Of a stretch of DNA of 64,000 bases, positions 35,149-44,096 are shown piece after piece. The translations under genes and the position numbers were made by a program. Positions within the stretch are counted from its first letter, which is position 1. Each line of letters begins with the position of its first letter. The notes under the pieces were generated by a model. It had not been told where the DNA came from. It searched no databases and was given only the letters and a program-made list of their open reading frames with translations. This DNA is from Bowmanella pacifica. Its GTDB lineage: Bacteria; Pseudomonadota; Gammaproteobacteria; Enterobacterales; Alteromonadaceae. The DNA is taken from positions 310,001 to 374,000 of the forward strand of contig NZ_BMLS01000003.1 of NCBI RefSeq assembly GCF_014645355.1. The letters are read 5' to 3'.

Positions 35149-37344
35149 TTACAGTCTGTCGGTACATGTAAGGCCGCGACCAAACCAGTTAGGTGCCATA
35201 CTGCCGTTTTCGTTATTAGCCTCTTCAGCTGAGTAATCCAACCTATAGCGCTGATCTTCGGCATCTTCGCTACGCGCTGATTCACTGTTAACCTGAATAA
35301 CCACTGACGTCCATGGCGCTCTGTCTTTAGGATAGCGATACTCCAACGTGGCACGACCATTTTCGTCGGTAACGTTGTTGTTATCAGCGAACTTCAGCGT
35401 ACCAATGATGCCAGGGGTCAGGAAGGTATCATTGTTAGTGTCCTCGCCTGCATCCAATACACCATCGGCATTGATATCTTCGTTATCACAAGTCACGGTC
35501 ACAATAGGTTCCCACACTTCTAATATCGCATTCCATTGCCAATAACCTTTTGAATAGCTACCACCAAGGGTAAGTGGCAGAGGCATCACTGAGGCAGTCA
35601 AGCGTACATCTTTAGCAGGTGTTCCGTTTGAGGTGCTAACGAATACTGCAAACTCTTTCATATAGGTGGTGTTATCGCCTTCGGGCACCACAATAAAGTT
35701 GCCAGTCCCAATAGTGATATCAAAGGCTCGGGCACCAACAGTTAAATCGGTGAATCCGCTGACCGCGGGAGTATCCGCCACGGTGGCCGTTACTCTGACC
35801 GCTTCATTACTGGAGACGGCTTCAGAGGTAAATACGGTAGTGGCAACCCCACGGCTATCTGTTACACCCGAGTTAGGAGACAGCTTACCCGATGATGTGT
35901 CATCAACAGTAAAGTTAACTTGTTTGCCTTTTACCAGATTGCCATCAGGATCTCTGACTAACGCGGTAATAGTGGCAGTTTGGCCATCGGGGCCAACTAC
36001 ATCAGGGGTTGCATCAACGATAATGCTATGGGCAACTGTGGCAACAAACTCGACTTCTGCTCTGGCGGTGACAATATTGCCATTAGTATCCCGGCCTTCA
36101 GCAGAAATGGCTGATACGCCCGCATTGCTGGAACGAATGGTCACTGACGCTTGCCCCGAACCATTAGTGACCACCGAGCTGTTATTAAACTGACCGCGAG
36201 AGGCGTTGAAAGTCACAGTACCGCCCTGATAAGCGATGCCATTTTTGCTCCAGTTGATGGTAATAATGGCGTCAGTATTAATAGGTATTTGCTTAATCGT
36301 GGTGTTGGATAGGCCCTGGAAAGCAAAATTATCCTGCTGAACATTGACAGTGAAGCTAGCCTGGGCATTTAGCGCAGAGGCGGTAATAGTGTCCTGCCCC
36401 GCAGCACTTGCCGTATAGCGAACTAAGATTTGACCATTGCCATCGGTTCTCAGATTTGTGGTATCTCCAACAAAGTTGCCGTTGCTTGCCGCTAGGCTGA
36501 CTGGTGCATTGTTAATACCTTTACCATCAGAATCGGTAACACTTATCGCTAGCTCGGCTTCATCATTAACAATAACCGAAGACGGCCCATTGATTCTGAC
36601 GCTGGTTCCCACGACTTTAACCATCAGGGTTTGCTCTTTGCCGCCAGCCACAGCTTTTACTTCAATCTCGCGATTTTCCGCTTCATTCAATGTTGTCAGC
36701 ATCTTGCGAGCGGTACCGTCATCAGCGGTAACTGCGCTACCAGGGCTTAGCTGACCTGAAGAGGCTGAAAACTGAACCTCAATGCCTTCAAGCAGGGCAT
36801 TGGCACTGTCTTGCACCAAAGCAATCAACTCGATTTCATCGGTTCCTGAAGACGGTAACTGCGTAGAGCTGGCAAACAGACTCAATTTGGCAATATCAAC
36901 GGTAGTGGAATTGCCATCACCGGCCGAATCAAAAGATAACGTAGCTTCGGTATTGTCAGTCAACCTGGCAGAGAGCACCACACTACCCTTCTTGCCACCA
37001 GCAAGAACCTGCACTTCAGCGACCCCATCACTATTGGTGGTGTCACTGCCTTTAGACAAACTGGCCACTTCGCCATCAGCCAAAGTAAAAGTGACAGTAA
37101 CGCCAGACTGAGCACTTCCGTCTTTAGTAACCTTTGCTTGCACTGTCCAAGGTGCAGATGCAGACAGTTCCCCGTTCACATGATCTACAGCGCCACCTTG
37201 TTCATCCACCACAGAAAAACTGATGCTATATGTGCTGGGGGTTGGATTACCACCACCGTCATTGCTCAGCGAACCGCCGCCGCCGCAGGCAACGAGCATA
37301 AGGCTCAATAAATAGATGGCTGCGACCTTAAGGGTTGACGTCAT
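35149..37344 (-). CDS. Large Ig-like (Big_1/invasin-type) lipoprotein
   Basis: A 731-residue surface lipoprotein. The signal ends in L-V-A-C (Cys20) followed by a G-G-G-G linker. At least five tandem Ig-like domains of about 95-105 residues follow, each with the Big_1 strand pattern D-G-x-A-x-x-x-L/V-x-x...G-x-x-x-I-x-A/V (for example N-G-S-G-Q-A-S-V-T-I-R-S-S-N-A-G-V-S-A-I-S-A). Near residues 625-650 there is a calcium-type loop, D-I-N-A-D-G-V-L-D-A-G-E-D-T-N-N-D. It is probably a cell-surface adhesin or structural protein. It is monocistronic with its own terminator. Confidence 0.85.
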   Translation of the reverse strand: MTSTLKVAAIYLLSLMLVACGGGGSLSNDGGGNPTPSTYSISFSVVDEQGGAVDHVNGELSASAPWTVQAKVTKDGSAQSGVTVTFTLADGEVASLSKGSDTTNSDGVAEVQVLAGGKKGSVVLSARLTDNTEATLSFDSAGDGNSTTVDIAKLSLFASSTQLPSSGTDEIELIALVQDSANALLEGIEVQFSASSGQLSPGSAVTADDGTARKMLTTLNEAENREIEVKAVAGGKEQTLMVKVVGTSVRINGPSSVIVNDEAELAISVTDSDGKGINNAPVSLAASNGNFVGDTTNLRTDGNGQILVRYTASAAGQDTITASALNAQASFTVNVQQDNFAFQGLSNTTIKQIPINTDAIITINWSKNGIAYQGGTVTFNASRGQFNNSSVVTNGSGQASVTIRSSNAGVSAISAEGRDTNGNIVTARAEVEFVATVAHSIIVDATPDVVGPDGQTATITALVRDPDGNLVKGKQVNFTVDDTSSGKLSPNSGVTDSRGVATTVFTSEAVSSNEAVRVTATVADTPAVSGFTDLTVGARAFDITIGTGNFIVVPEGDNTTYMKEFAVFVSTSNGTPAKDVRLTASVMPLPLTLGGSYSKGYWQWNAILEVWEPIVTVTCDNEDINADGVLDAGEDTNNDTFLTPGIIGTLKFADNNNVTDENGRATLEYRYPKDRAPWTSVVIQVNSESARSEDAEDQRYRLDYSAEEANNENGSMAPNWFGRGLTCTDRL

Positions 37345-37472
37345 TCTTTTCTCCCTAACCTCTGTTTGTCTTTGGAATAAGCTGTTTGGTTGAATTCGAT
37401 GTTTTTTAAGTTCAGCTTATCCGGCAAAATTGTTAGTCTTAGCCGCTTATAACTATAACGACTTGGACATCT

Positions 37473-38819
37473 ATGGCCTCTACTGCAACAAAGTACAGTC
37501 TCACCACCAGAATTTTCCTCGGCATGTTAGCCGGGATCCTCGCAGGAACCCTGCTTCGAGCCCTGTTTGATGATAGCGGAGATTTCACCTTCCGGGTATT
37601 AGGACTGGAGATTTCTACGTATACGCTTCTGGTGGAAGGTATATTTAATATCATAGGTAAAATCTTTATCGCCAGCTTGCAAATGTTGGTCGTCCCGTTG
37701 GTTTTTGTCTCCCTGGTATGTGGTACCTGTAACCTGTCCGACCCTAGTAAACTAGGGCGTCTGGGCGGCAAGTCAATTTTACTCTACTTATTGACTACTG
37801 CGCTGGCGATCAGTTTGGCAATTTCTTTCGCGTTACTGGTTTCACCAGGCGAAGGTATAAACCTGGATACCAACACAAGCTTTAGCACCAAGGAAGCCCC
37901 TTCGTTATCCGACGTTATTATTAATATGTTCCCCACCAACCCCATTAATGCCATGGCACAAGGGAACATGCTGCAAATCATTGTTTTCTCGGTATTGTTT
38001 GGTATTGCAATGGCCATGTCTGGCAGTGCAGGCAAACGCCTAGGTGATTTGTTCGAAGATTTGAACAAAGTTGTCATGCGTCTGGTGACCATTTTGATGA
38101 ACCTGGCCCCTTATGGTGTGTTCGCCCTAATGGCCAAACTCTTTGCCACCATTGGCTTTGATACGTTTGCCAGCCTACTTAAATACTTCTTCCTGGTGCT
38201 GTTTGTATTGTTGGTCCATGCCTTTGTGTCCTATCCCATACTGCTGAAGGTGCTGGCCGGTTTAAATCCGGTGATTATGATTCGCAAAATGCGTGATGCA
38301 GCCTTATTCGCCTTTAGTACTTCAAGTAGCAGTGCAACTTTGCCGGTTACGCTGGAAACGGCCCGCAATAAGCTGGGTGTGAAAAACACCGTGGCGTCCT
38401 TCACCGTGCCTTTAGGCGCCACCATCAATATGGATGGCACCGCCATTATGCAAGGGGTAGCGACGGTGTTTATTGCACAGGTATATGGCGTAGACCTGTC
38501 TGTGTCTGACTACCTGATGGTGATACTGACCGCCACCCTGGCGTCAGTTGGCACCGCAGGCGTGCCTGGTGTCGGCCTGATTATGCTGGCCATGGTGCTA
38601 CAGCAAGTTGGCTTACCGGTTGAAGGTATCGCGCTGATTATTGGTGTTGACCGTTTACTGGATATGACACGTACCGCGGTAAACGTGACTGGGGATTGTA
38701 CGGTTGCCTGTATTGTGGCGAAAAGCGAAGGGGAACTGGAATTGGATACCTACAATGATCCCAATGCCGGTGCCCGTGAAGAGAATATCGATTTCGATCA
38801 TTTCGACCATAACAAGTAG
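37473..38819 (+). CDS. Dicarboxylate/amino acid:cation symporter (DAACS)
   Basis: A 448-residue glutamate-transporter-fold protein (GltP/GltPh type). Signature elements: the serine-rich hairpin F-S-T-S-S-S-S-A-T-L-P-V-T (residues about 278-290), N-M-D-G-T-A-I-M-Q in TM7 (about 318-326), and D-R-L-L-D-M-T-R-T-A-V-N-V-T-G-D in TM8 (about 390-405), where the Arg-Thr-Ala-x-Asn-Val pattern contacts dicarboxylate or amino-acid substrates. It imports glutamate, aspartate or C4-dicarboxylates with Na+ or H+. It is monocistronic, with a terminator 15 bp after its stop. Confidence 0.92.
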   Translation: MASTATKYSLTTRIFLGMLAGILAGTLLRALFDDSGDFTFRVLGLEISTYTLLVEGIFNIIGKIFIASLQMLVVPLVFVSLVCGTCNLSDPSKLGRLGGKSILLYLLTTALAISLAISFALLVSPGEGINLDTNTSFSTKEAPSLSDVIINMFPTNPINAMAQGNMLQIIVFSVLFGIAMAMSGSAGKRLGDLFEDLNKVVMRLVTILMNLAPYGVFALMAKLFATIGFDTFASLLKYFFLVLFVLLVHAFVSYPILLKVLAGLNPVIMIRKMRDAALFAFSTSSSSATLPVTLETARNKLGVKNTVASFTVPLGATINMDGTAIMQGVATVFIAQVYGVDLSVSDYLMVILTATLASVGTAGVPGVGLIMLAMVLQQVGLPVEGIALIIGVDRLLDMTRTAVNVTGDCTVACIVAKSEGELELDTYNDPNAGAREENIDFDHFDHNK

Positions 38820-38834
38820 CTCGAGCTAACCCAT

Positions 38835-38862
38835 AAAAAACCGCGGTAATCCGCGGTTTTTT
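38835..38862. terminator. Bidirectional terminator after DAACS gene
   Basis: A perfect 12-bp inverted repeat (A6-CCGCGG / CCGCGG-T6) with a TAAT loop. The dispersed repeat array begins directly after it. Confidence 0.92.
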
Positions 38863-39080
38863 ATGTCCAGGGATGGACGGTATGCTGACGTGGTAGGGAA
38901 CACTCGTCAGCGATGTCCAGGGATGGACGGGCCGAAAAGTTGCCCCTGCATTTTCCGCCCTTCCGCCATCCCTGGCGGTCGGCAGAAAAGTTGCTCCTGC
39001 ATTTTCTGCACTTCCGCCATCCCTGGCGGTCGTATACGGCGTGGTATGGACATTCGTCGGTGATGTCCATAGATAAGCAG
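38863..39080. repeat. Composite intergenic repeat array
   Basis: Two alternating units, each present twice, fill the gap between the DAACS gene and sohB. The first (about 50 bp) contains CGTGGTA..GGA..ATTCGTC then GATGTCCAGGGATGGACG. The second (about 52 bp) contains GAAAAGTTGC.CCTGC, TTTTC.GC.CTTCC and the dyad CCGCCATCCCTGGCGG. A single related copy is at 31131-31193 in inverse orientation. No coding potential. The following 195 bp to the sohB stop show nothing I can name. Confidence 0.85.
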
Positions 39081-39274
39081 AAATGTTCCCTCGGGGTTAT
39101 CGTGGATGCACTCTCCCCTGCCTGTTTTAAACCGCCCTTAGCAGTAAAAAAAACCACGACACTCATGAAAAATACCAAGGCGAATTGTATCGACTAAAGA
39201 AAAGATGTGAGGCGATTTAGGCTTGCCGTCCCAGCTGAATGCTGGGGCGGCACAATGTATAAAGGAGGGAGTTT

Positions 39275-40303
39275 TTATAAAGGGTGCTGGGACTTTTGCC
39301 AGAGTTTGCCCAAAGTGGACTCCAGTGCAATTCCTGCGCTTTTACCCAACTTTTCCATCAGGTTTTTCTTCTGTGTGTATTTAACCTGGAAAATTTTCTT
39401 ATCCTGATTGGCTTTGAGTAACAAATCATCTGATGTCTGCAGCTCATCGACCAATTTCAATGCCAATGCCTGGCTGCCATACCAGTATTCGCCGGTAGCG
39501 ACTTTATTCAGATCCAGTTCGCTGCGGTGCTCCTGCACAAAAGATTTAAACAGCTTATGTACTTCTTCGAGCTCTTCACGAAACTTCTGACGGCCTTCGT
39601 CATTGTTTTCACCAAACACCGTTAAGGTACGTTTAAACTGCCCTGCGGTATGTTGCTCCCAATCTATATCGTGTTTTTTCAACAACTTATTGAAGTTGGG
39701 TAGCTGAGCAATCACGCCGATAGAGCCAATAATGGCAAACTTAGAGGCGATCACTTTATCAGCCACACAGGCCATCATATAACCACCGCTGGCAGCCACC
39801 TTGTCCACAGCGACCGTCAAACGGATATTGGCATCACGCAAACGCTGGAGCTGAGAAGCCGCCAGCCCATAGCCGTGTACTACACCACCGCCACTTTCCA
39901 AACGCACCAATACTTCATCTTCTGGTTTAGCAATACATAAGATGGCCGTAATCTCTTCGCGCAAAGCGTCCACTTCATGCGCATCCATTGAGCCTTTAAA
40001 ATCCACCACAAATAAATTGGCTTGATGTTTTTCGGTTTCCTCTTTGCCTTTTTTCTGTTCAGCTTTCTTTTGCTTTTTGTCAGCTTTTTCCTGCTTTTTC
40101 CATTCATCCTTACTGAGGATGAGCTGACTGGCATGCAATTTCAGCTCATCCAGACGCTCTGATATTGAACTGATTTCCAGCTCTCCTTTGCCAGCCTTTT
40201 GACGACTGGCCAGCCCGATAACACCACCCACAGCTAATAACAGCGCCACCACCAAGGTTGCCGCCTTAGCAGCAAATAGTCCGTATTCGTAGAGAAATTC
40301 CAA
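39275..40303 (-). CDS. sohB: Inner-membrane protease SohB (SppA family)
   Basis: A 342-residue S49 peptidase: N-terminal TM helix (about 10-30), a Lys/Glu/Gln-rich cytoplasmic or periplasmic linker (about 65-95), then the SppA-like catalytic domain with N-L-F-V-V-D-F-K-G-S-M, S-G-G-G-V-V-H-G-Y-G and the nucleophile region V-D-K-V-A-A-S-G-G-Y-M-M-A, where Ser is in A-A-S-G-G-Y, and the catalytic Lys is expected in the F-K-R-T-L-T region. The gene matches E. coli SohB in size and layout. It lies convergent to nothing; a shared terminator separates it from the phospholipase gene upstream coordinates. Confidence 0.92.
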   Translation of the reverse strand: MEFLYEYGLFAAKAATLVVALLLAVGGVIGLASRQKAGKGELEISSISERLDELKLHASQLILSKDEWKKQEKADKKQKKAEQKKGKEETEKHQANLFVVDFKGSMDAHEVDALREEITAILCIAKPEDEVLVRLESGGGVVHGYGLAASQLQRLRDANIRLTVAVDKVAASGGYMMACVADKVIASKFAIIGSIGVIAQLPNFNKLLKKHDIDWEQHTAGQFKRTLTVFGENNDEGRQKFREELEEVHKLFKSFVQEHRSELDLNKVATGEYWYGSQALALKLVDELQTSDDLLLKANQDKKIFQVKYTQKKNLMEKLGKSAGIALESTLGKLWQKSQHPL

Positions 40304-40357
40304 GATTCGTTACTCCCATCATTTTTTGCCCTTTGTATGTGGGGGCAATCTACATAA

Positions 40358-40390
40358 AAATAAAGCCAGGTCAAAGACCTGGCTTTATTA
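40358..40390. terminator. Bidirectional terminator downstream of phospholipase gene
   Basis: A perfect stem of 12 bp or more (TAAAGCCAGGTC / GACCTGGCTTTA) with an AAA loop, 19 bp past the phospholipase stop on the minus strand. Confidence 0.9.
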
Positions 40391-40408
40391 TCTGCACAAA
40401 ACGGCGGT

Positions 40409-42985
40409 TTATTGGGCAATCACGCTGGTATCTGTGATTTTTATCAAGTTACCTTTTGTCGCCAGGAAGGTCGCCACTTGCCGCTGCATTTCCACCGTAG
40501 CTGCCGCACTTGGACCTGGATCCAAGATTGAACTGTGCGTTCCCTCGGAAATCTGCACTAAGCCACTGCCCTGCGTATCCGATACCACTGGAGGCCACAA
40601 GCCAGTTAACTTGGCCAGCGGCTCAGTGCCGCCCAAAGGCAGGCTGGTACTGTTAGGTACAACCTGATCCGGCAGATTGATTTCGCCACCATCGCCAACA
40701 ATCTCCAACATATGCACAGGCGTGTTGCTGCCCAGCAGCGCTGCATAGTTATTAGGATCTGCGGCATCAATTAAGGTTTGGGTAGCAAAGGCAAAGGAGG
40801 CAAAAGTAGCATTTGCCTCAGCGAGCTGCGCGGGTGTTAATTGAGACTCAAACACAGGGTAGAAAGCCGCCAATAAGGCAGTAGTTACCTCAGGAATCCC
40901 ATTGGCCTGCATATACTGCTGCAATGCGGCCTGGAACTCTGGAGAGGCAGCCGCCATCAGCGAACCTTTTACCATAGGACCGAAAGTCGCAGACTCCAGC
41001 GCAAAGCCGCCAATACCGCCTCCCGGATTCACCATACTGGCTGCATTGAACGAATACATACCATCGAAGTTAGCTAAATCACCGCCCAGAGTGGTATTCG
41101 CTAACGCAACACTGGCGGTTCCGGTGATGGCTCCCCATGAATGGCCCATAAAGGACACATCGGTACCATCAAGTAGTGTGCTGCTACCGTCAGATAAATC
41201 GACGTCGGCATTCAGACCAAGACGTAGGCCCATCACATCAACAATGCTTTGGCGCATGTTGTCCCGTCCGGTAAGCAGGCTGGCCAGATTCAGATAATCG
41301 GTTGGGCTGCCCCCCGTACCACCGGTGGCATTGATTGTCTTACCGTCAATCACAAAACCGCGGCTGCCATGTAAAGGATGGTCAATAGCTACAGTGGCAA
41401 AGCCAGCCAAGGACAATGCACCTGTTATCGCCAGCATGTTTTCTTTTTTGGAGGTAATGCCGTGTTGCAATATCACAACCGGCCAACCTGCAGCTGGCTT
41501 ACTGATAGCGGGTTGCCCAAGCTGCTGATTAATTAGATTGGCATAGTTTGGATCAGGTACGGTGACCTGAACCGTCAATGTTTCTTTGCCATAACTCTTA
41601 GGGATAGGGCTGACTTTGGTTAAGTGGCGAGGGTCATCAAAAGCGATAACACCAGCCGTTTTCAGATCAAGATCAAACAACTGTCCCTGCGAGAGCGCCT
41701 GACACTGGGCATTGTAAGGCCCGGTTAGCCCAGCAGCGACCACATTGCCAATGGCTTCAGCGCCCATACTCTTTAACATGGCACCGTTAGTACAGGCAGC
41801 TCGCCACCAATCCGTAGTAGGTTCAGTTCTACTCAGGTAGTAATCAAGCTGAATAGAGCCTTGCTTCAAACCCGCCGCACAGTATGCACCCAATTGGGCA
41901 AAGACCTGCTGCGCGGTTCCGGCCGTCACAGGATCTGCACTTTGCAGTCCAGCCACCAGGCCCTGACAGGTATTCAAACCAAGGGCGCCCAGTTGTGCCC
42001 ACATTTGTGCGCCCAGCGCGGTGGGCGCCAACACAGAGTAAGCATCAGGGGCAGGAGCACTGCCAATCTGGATAACGGGTAAATACTGGGCCGCCGCTTG
42101 TTGCGGGCTCATACCAGCACCAACCGCCTGTGCAAATTGTGCGATTTGCATAGACTTAACCGTGGACAACACTTTACCGGCTGACTGGGTAGAGAAATAA
42201 GCCGCGTAAGACACCTCTCCCCTGTCCAAACCTTCACCACCTAACAGGGTGATAAAGAAATTAAGGATATTCTGCAGTTGCTTTTGCGCATCAGAACCTA
42301 AGGGTGTCGTTTCAGGATCCTGAGAGGCCAGCTCCCAACTGGAGGAACCTTTAACCGGGCGACCATCACTGTCCTTAAGATCGTCAGTTACCACCAGCAT
42401 GTACCCCTGACCGGGTTTCAGCGGTTTGAGAGGAATAACCTGAACGGATTGCACAGCACCGCTTTGGCCTGCCGGCATTTGCGCTATATAGTCGACCCCC
42501 CACACCAGCTCATCACCTAACACACAAGGCAATCCGGGTGCAGCAGCTTCTGCGGCAATAGCCTGACACAGTGGCTCCTGGCCCTCCAACGCTTGCGTTG
42601 ACTCAAACAAGCGGACAGAACTGGCACTGACGCTGGACGCATCCAGGCTCACCCCTGCGGGTACATTAATATCAATTTTAAAAGGATGCTGAGTTGACCA
42701 ACCATCCAGGGCCGTTAATGCAGATTGCGGATCGCCGGCATCAAAATCGGCATCACTGGCCGTGTTAATCGTAAAGTCAAAGAACCCCAAACTGGTGTCC
42801 GGGATCATCAACAAATCATTGGGTACGTTTAACTTGGAGGCGGCCGGATCGAACACTATCCTGGCAAAGGGTTTAGCCGGGGCCTTGTCGGCATCAGACT
42901 GGATGTCGCTGAAAGACTCACCGCCGCCACATCCTGCCAACCCCATGACTGAGGCTACTGCAGCGCTGATTACTAATTTTTTCAT
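40409..42985 (-). CDS. VolA/Pla-1-type lipoprotein phospholipase
   Basis: An 858-residue lipoprotein: signal with lipobox L-A-G-C (Cys19) and G-G-G linker, an N-terminal domain of about 450 residues typical of the VolA/Pla-1 family, and a C-terminal alpha/beta-hydrolase domain. The nucleophile elbow is F-M-G-H-S-W-G-A-I-T-G, preceded by V-V-I-L-Q-H-G-I-T-S-K and A-I-D-H-P-L-H-G-S-R-G. The catalytic His is probably in the C-terminal E-G-T-H-S-S-I. Family members are surface-exposed lysophospholipases/lecithinases that release fatty acids from host or environmental lipids. ATG at 42985 has GGGGAG upstream and gives the signal; the open frame extends 22 codons further. Confidence 0.88.
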   Translation of the reverse strand: MKKLVISAAVASVMGLAGCGGGESFSDIQSDADKAPAKPFARIVFDPAASKLNVPNDLLMIPDTSLGFFDFTINTASDADFDAGDPQSALTALDGWSTQHPFKIDINVPAGVSLDASSVSASSVRLFESTQALEGQEPLCQAIAAEAAAPGLPCVLGDELVWGVDYIAQMPAGQSGAVQSVQVIPLKPLKPGQGYMLVVTDDLKDSDGRPVKGSSSWELASQDPETTPLGSDAQKQLQNILNFFITLLGGEGLDRGEVSYAAYFSTQSAGKVLSTVKSMQIAQFAQAVGAGMSPQQAAAQYLPVIQIGSAPAPDAYSVLAPTALGAQMWAQLGALGLNTCQGLVAGLQSADPVTAGTAQQVFAQLGAYCAAGLKQGSIQLDYYLSRTEPTTDWWRAACTNGAMLKSMGAEAIGNVVAAGLTGPYNAQCQALSQGQLFDLDLKTAGVIAFDDPRHLTKVSPIPKSYGKETLTVQVTVPDPNYANLINQQLGQPAISKPAAGWPVVILQHGITSKKENMLAITGALSLAGFATVAIDHPLHGSRGFVIDGKTINATGGTGGSPTDYLNLASLLTGRDNMRQSIVDVMGLRLGLNADVDLSDGSSTLLDGTDVSFMGHSWGAITGTASVALANTTLGGDLANFDGMYSFNAASMVNPGGGIGGFALESATFGPMVKGSLMAAASPEFQAALQQYMQANGIPEVTTALLAAFYPVFESQLTPAQLAEANATFASFAFATQTLIDAADPNNYAALLGSNTPVHMLEIVGDGGEINLPDQVVPNSTSLPLGGTEPLAKLTGLWPPVVSDTQGSGLVQISEGTHSSILDPGPSAAATVEMQRQVATFLATKGNLIKITDTSVIAQ

Positions 42986-43282
42986 TGTGTCTCCCCAAAA
43001 CCTGTTTTTTGTTCTTGTTCCACCATCCGACCGGGTTTTCCTTGTCGGCACTAGGGTAAAAGAGGCGCTTTGCTTGTATTTTAGCCGGTCAAAGCCGGGA
43101 ATTTACTGAGTTATCCCAACAAGTATGACCAGTTAACGTTAATGCAATATTATTGACTTTGCTAGCCATTTGCAAAGTTTTGTTAATCGTTTGTGACAGA
43201 AGCCTGGGCAGGTATTTTTCTCATACAGCAGTCTAATTAAATGCTAGAATCCGCCGGTTTTCATGTATTTGGACTGTTATAT

Positions 43283-44026
43283 ATGCAGCAATATCACACC
43301 GCGGAAGATGCTCTACAGGATAAAGTGATCCTGGTAACCGGTGCTGGCGACGGTATCGGCAAAGTGGCCGCCCTTTCTTATGCCAAGGCTGGTGCTACTG
43401 TTATCTTGCTGGGCCGCACAGTTAGCAAACTGGAGTCGGTTTACGATGAGATTGTTAATGCCGGTGGACCAGAGCCGGCTATCGTGCCACTGGACTTGAA
43501 CGGTGCCACCGCCACACATTATCAGCAATTTGCACAAACCATTCGCGAGCAATTCGGCAAGCTGGATGGTGTATTGCATAACGCCAGCTTGCTCGGCTAT
43601 TTGCGACCTTTTGCGCAAATAGAAGAAAAAGAATGGCAGGATATCATGCAGGTTAATGTCACCAGCCAGTTCCTGTTAACACAAGCCTTGCTGCCCGTGC
43701 TGAAGCTTGCCCCTAAGGCATCGGTGGTATTTACCTCATCGGGTGTGGGCAAAACAGGACGAGCATATTGGGGTGCCTATGCGGTATCTAAGTTTGCCAC
43801 TGAAGGTATGATGCAGGTATTAGCGGATGAATACGCCAACTCGCCGATTCGCTTTAACTGTATCAACCCTGGTGCCACGCGCACTAAAATGCGTGCCAAG
43901 GCCTACCCGGGTGAAAAACCAGAAAGCCTGAAAACCCCTGAAGATCTTATGCCACTGTATATTTATATGATGGCGGATGACAGCAACGGCGTGAATGGCC
44001 AGAGCGTCGACGCGCAACCTAAATAA
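43283..44026 (+). CDS. yciK: YciK-like short-chain dehydrogenase/reductase
   Basis: A 247-residue classical SDR: NAD(P) motif T-G-A-G-D-G-I-G (residues about 19-26), N-A-S after strand 4, S-S-G-V-G active-site Ser and Y-x-x-x-K (Y-A-V-S-K) near residue 166-170. The overall sequence resembles YciK, including the C-terminal Y-I-Y-M-M-A-D-D-S-N-G-V-N-G-Q-S-V-D-A-Q-P. The substrate is unknown. ATG at 43283 gives the YciK N-terminus; the open frame runs 14 codons upstream. Confidence 0.9.
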   Translation: MQQYHTAEDALQDKVILVTGAGDGIGKVAALSYAKAGATVILLGRTVSKLESVYDEIVNAGGPEPAIVPLDLNGATATHYQQFAQTIREQFGKLDGVLHNASLLGYLRPFAQIEEKEWQDIMQVNVTSQFLLTQALLPVLKLAPKASVVFTSSGVGKTGRAYWGAYAVSKFATEGMMQVLADEYANSPIRFNCINPGATRTKMRAKAYPGEKPESLKTPEDLMPLYIYMMADDSNGVNGQSVDAQPK

Positions 44027-44041
44027 AAAATCTCAGGCATA

Positions 44042-44079
44042 AAAAAAGCAGTGAATGGCCAACACCATCCACTGCTTTT
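44042..44079. terminator. Shared terminator of yciK and glnS
   Basis: A 15-bp inverted repeat with one mismatch, A-tract on the left and T-tract on the right, between two convergent stop codons. Confidence 0.88.
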
Positions 44080-44096
44080 ATTGTTTTATAGCCGGG

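Noticed and set aside
38863-39080. CRISPR array
   Set aside because: The repeats are two alternating long units present twice each, without unique spacers of even length, and there are no cas genes.
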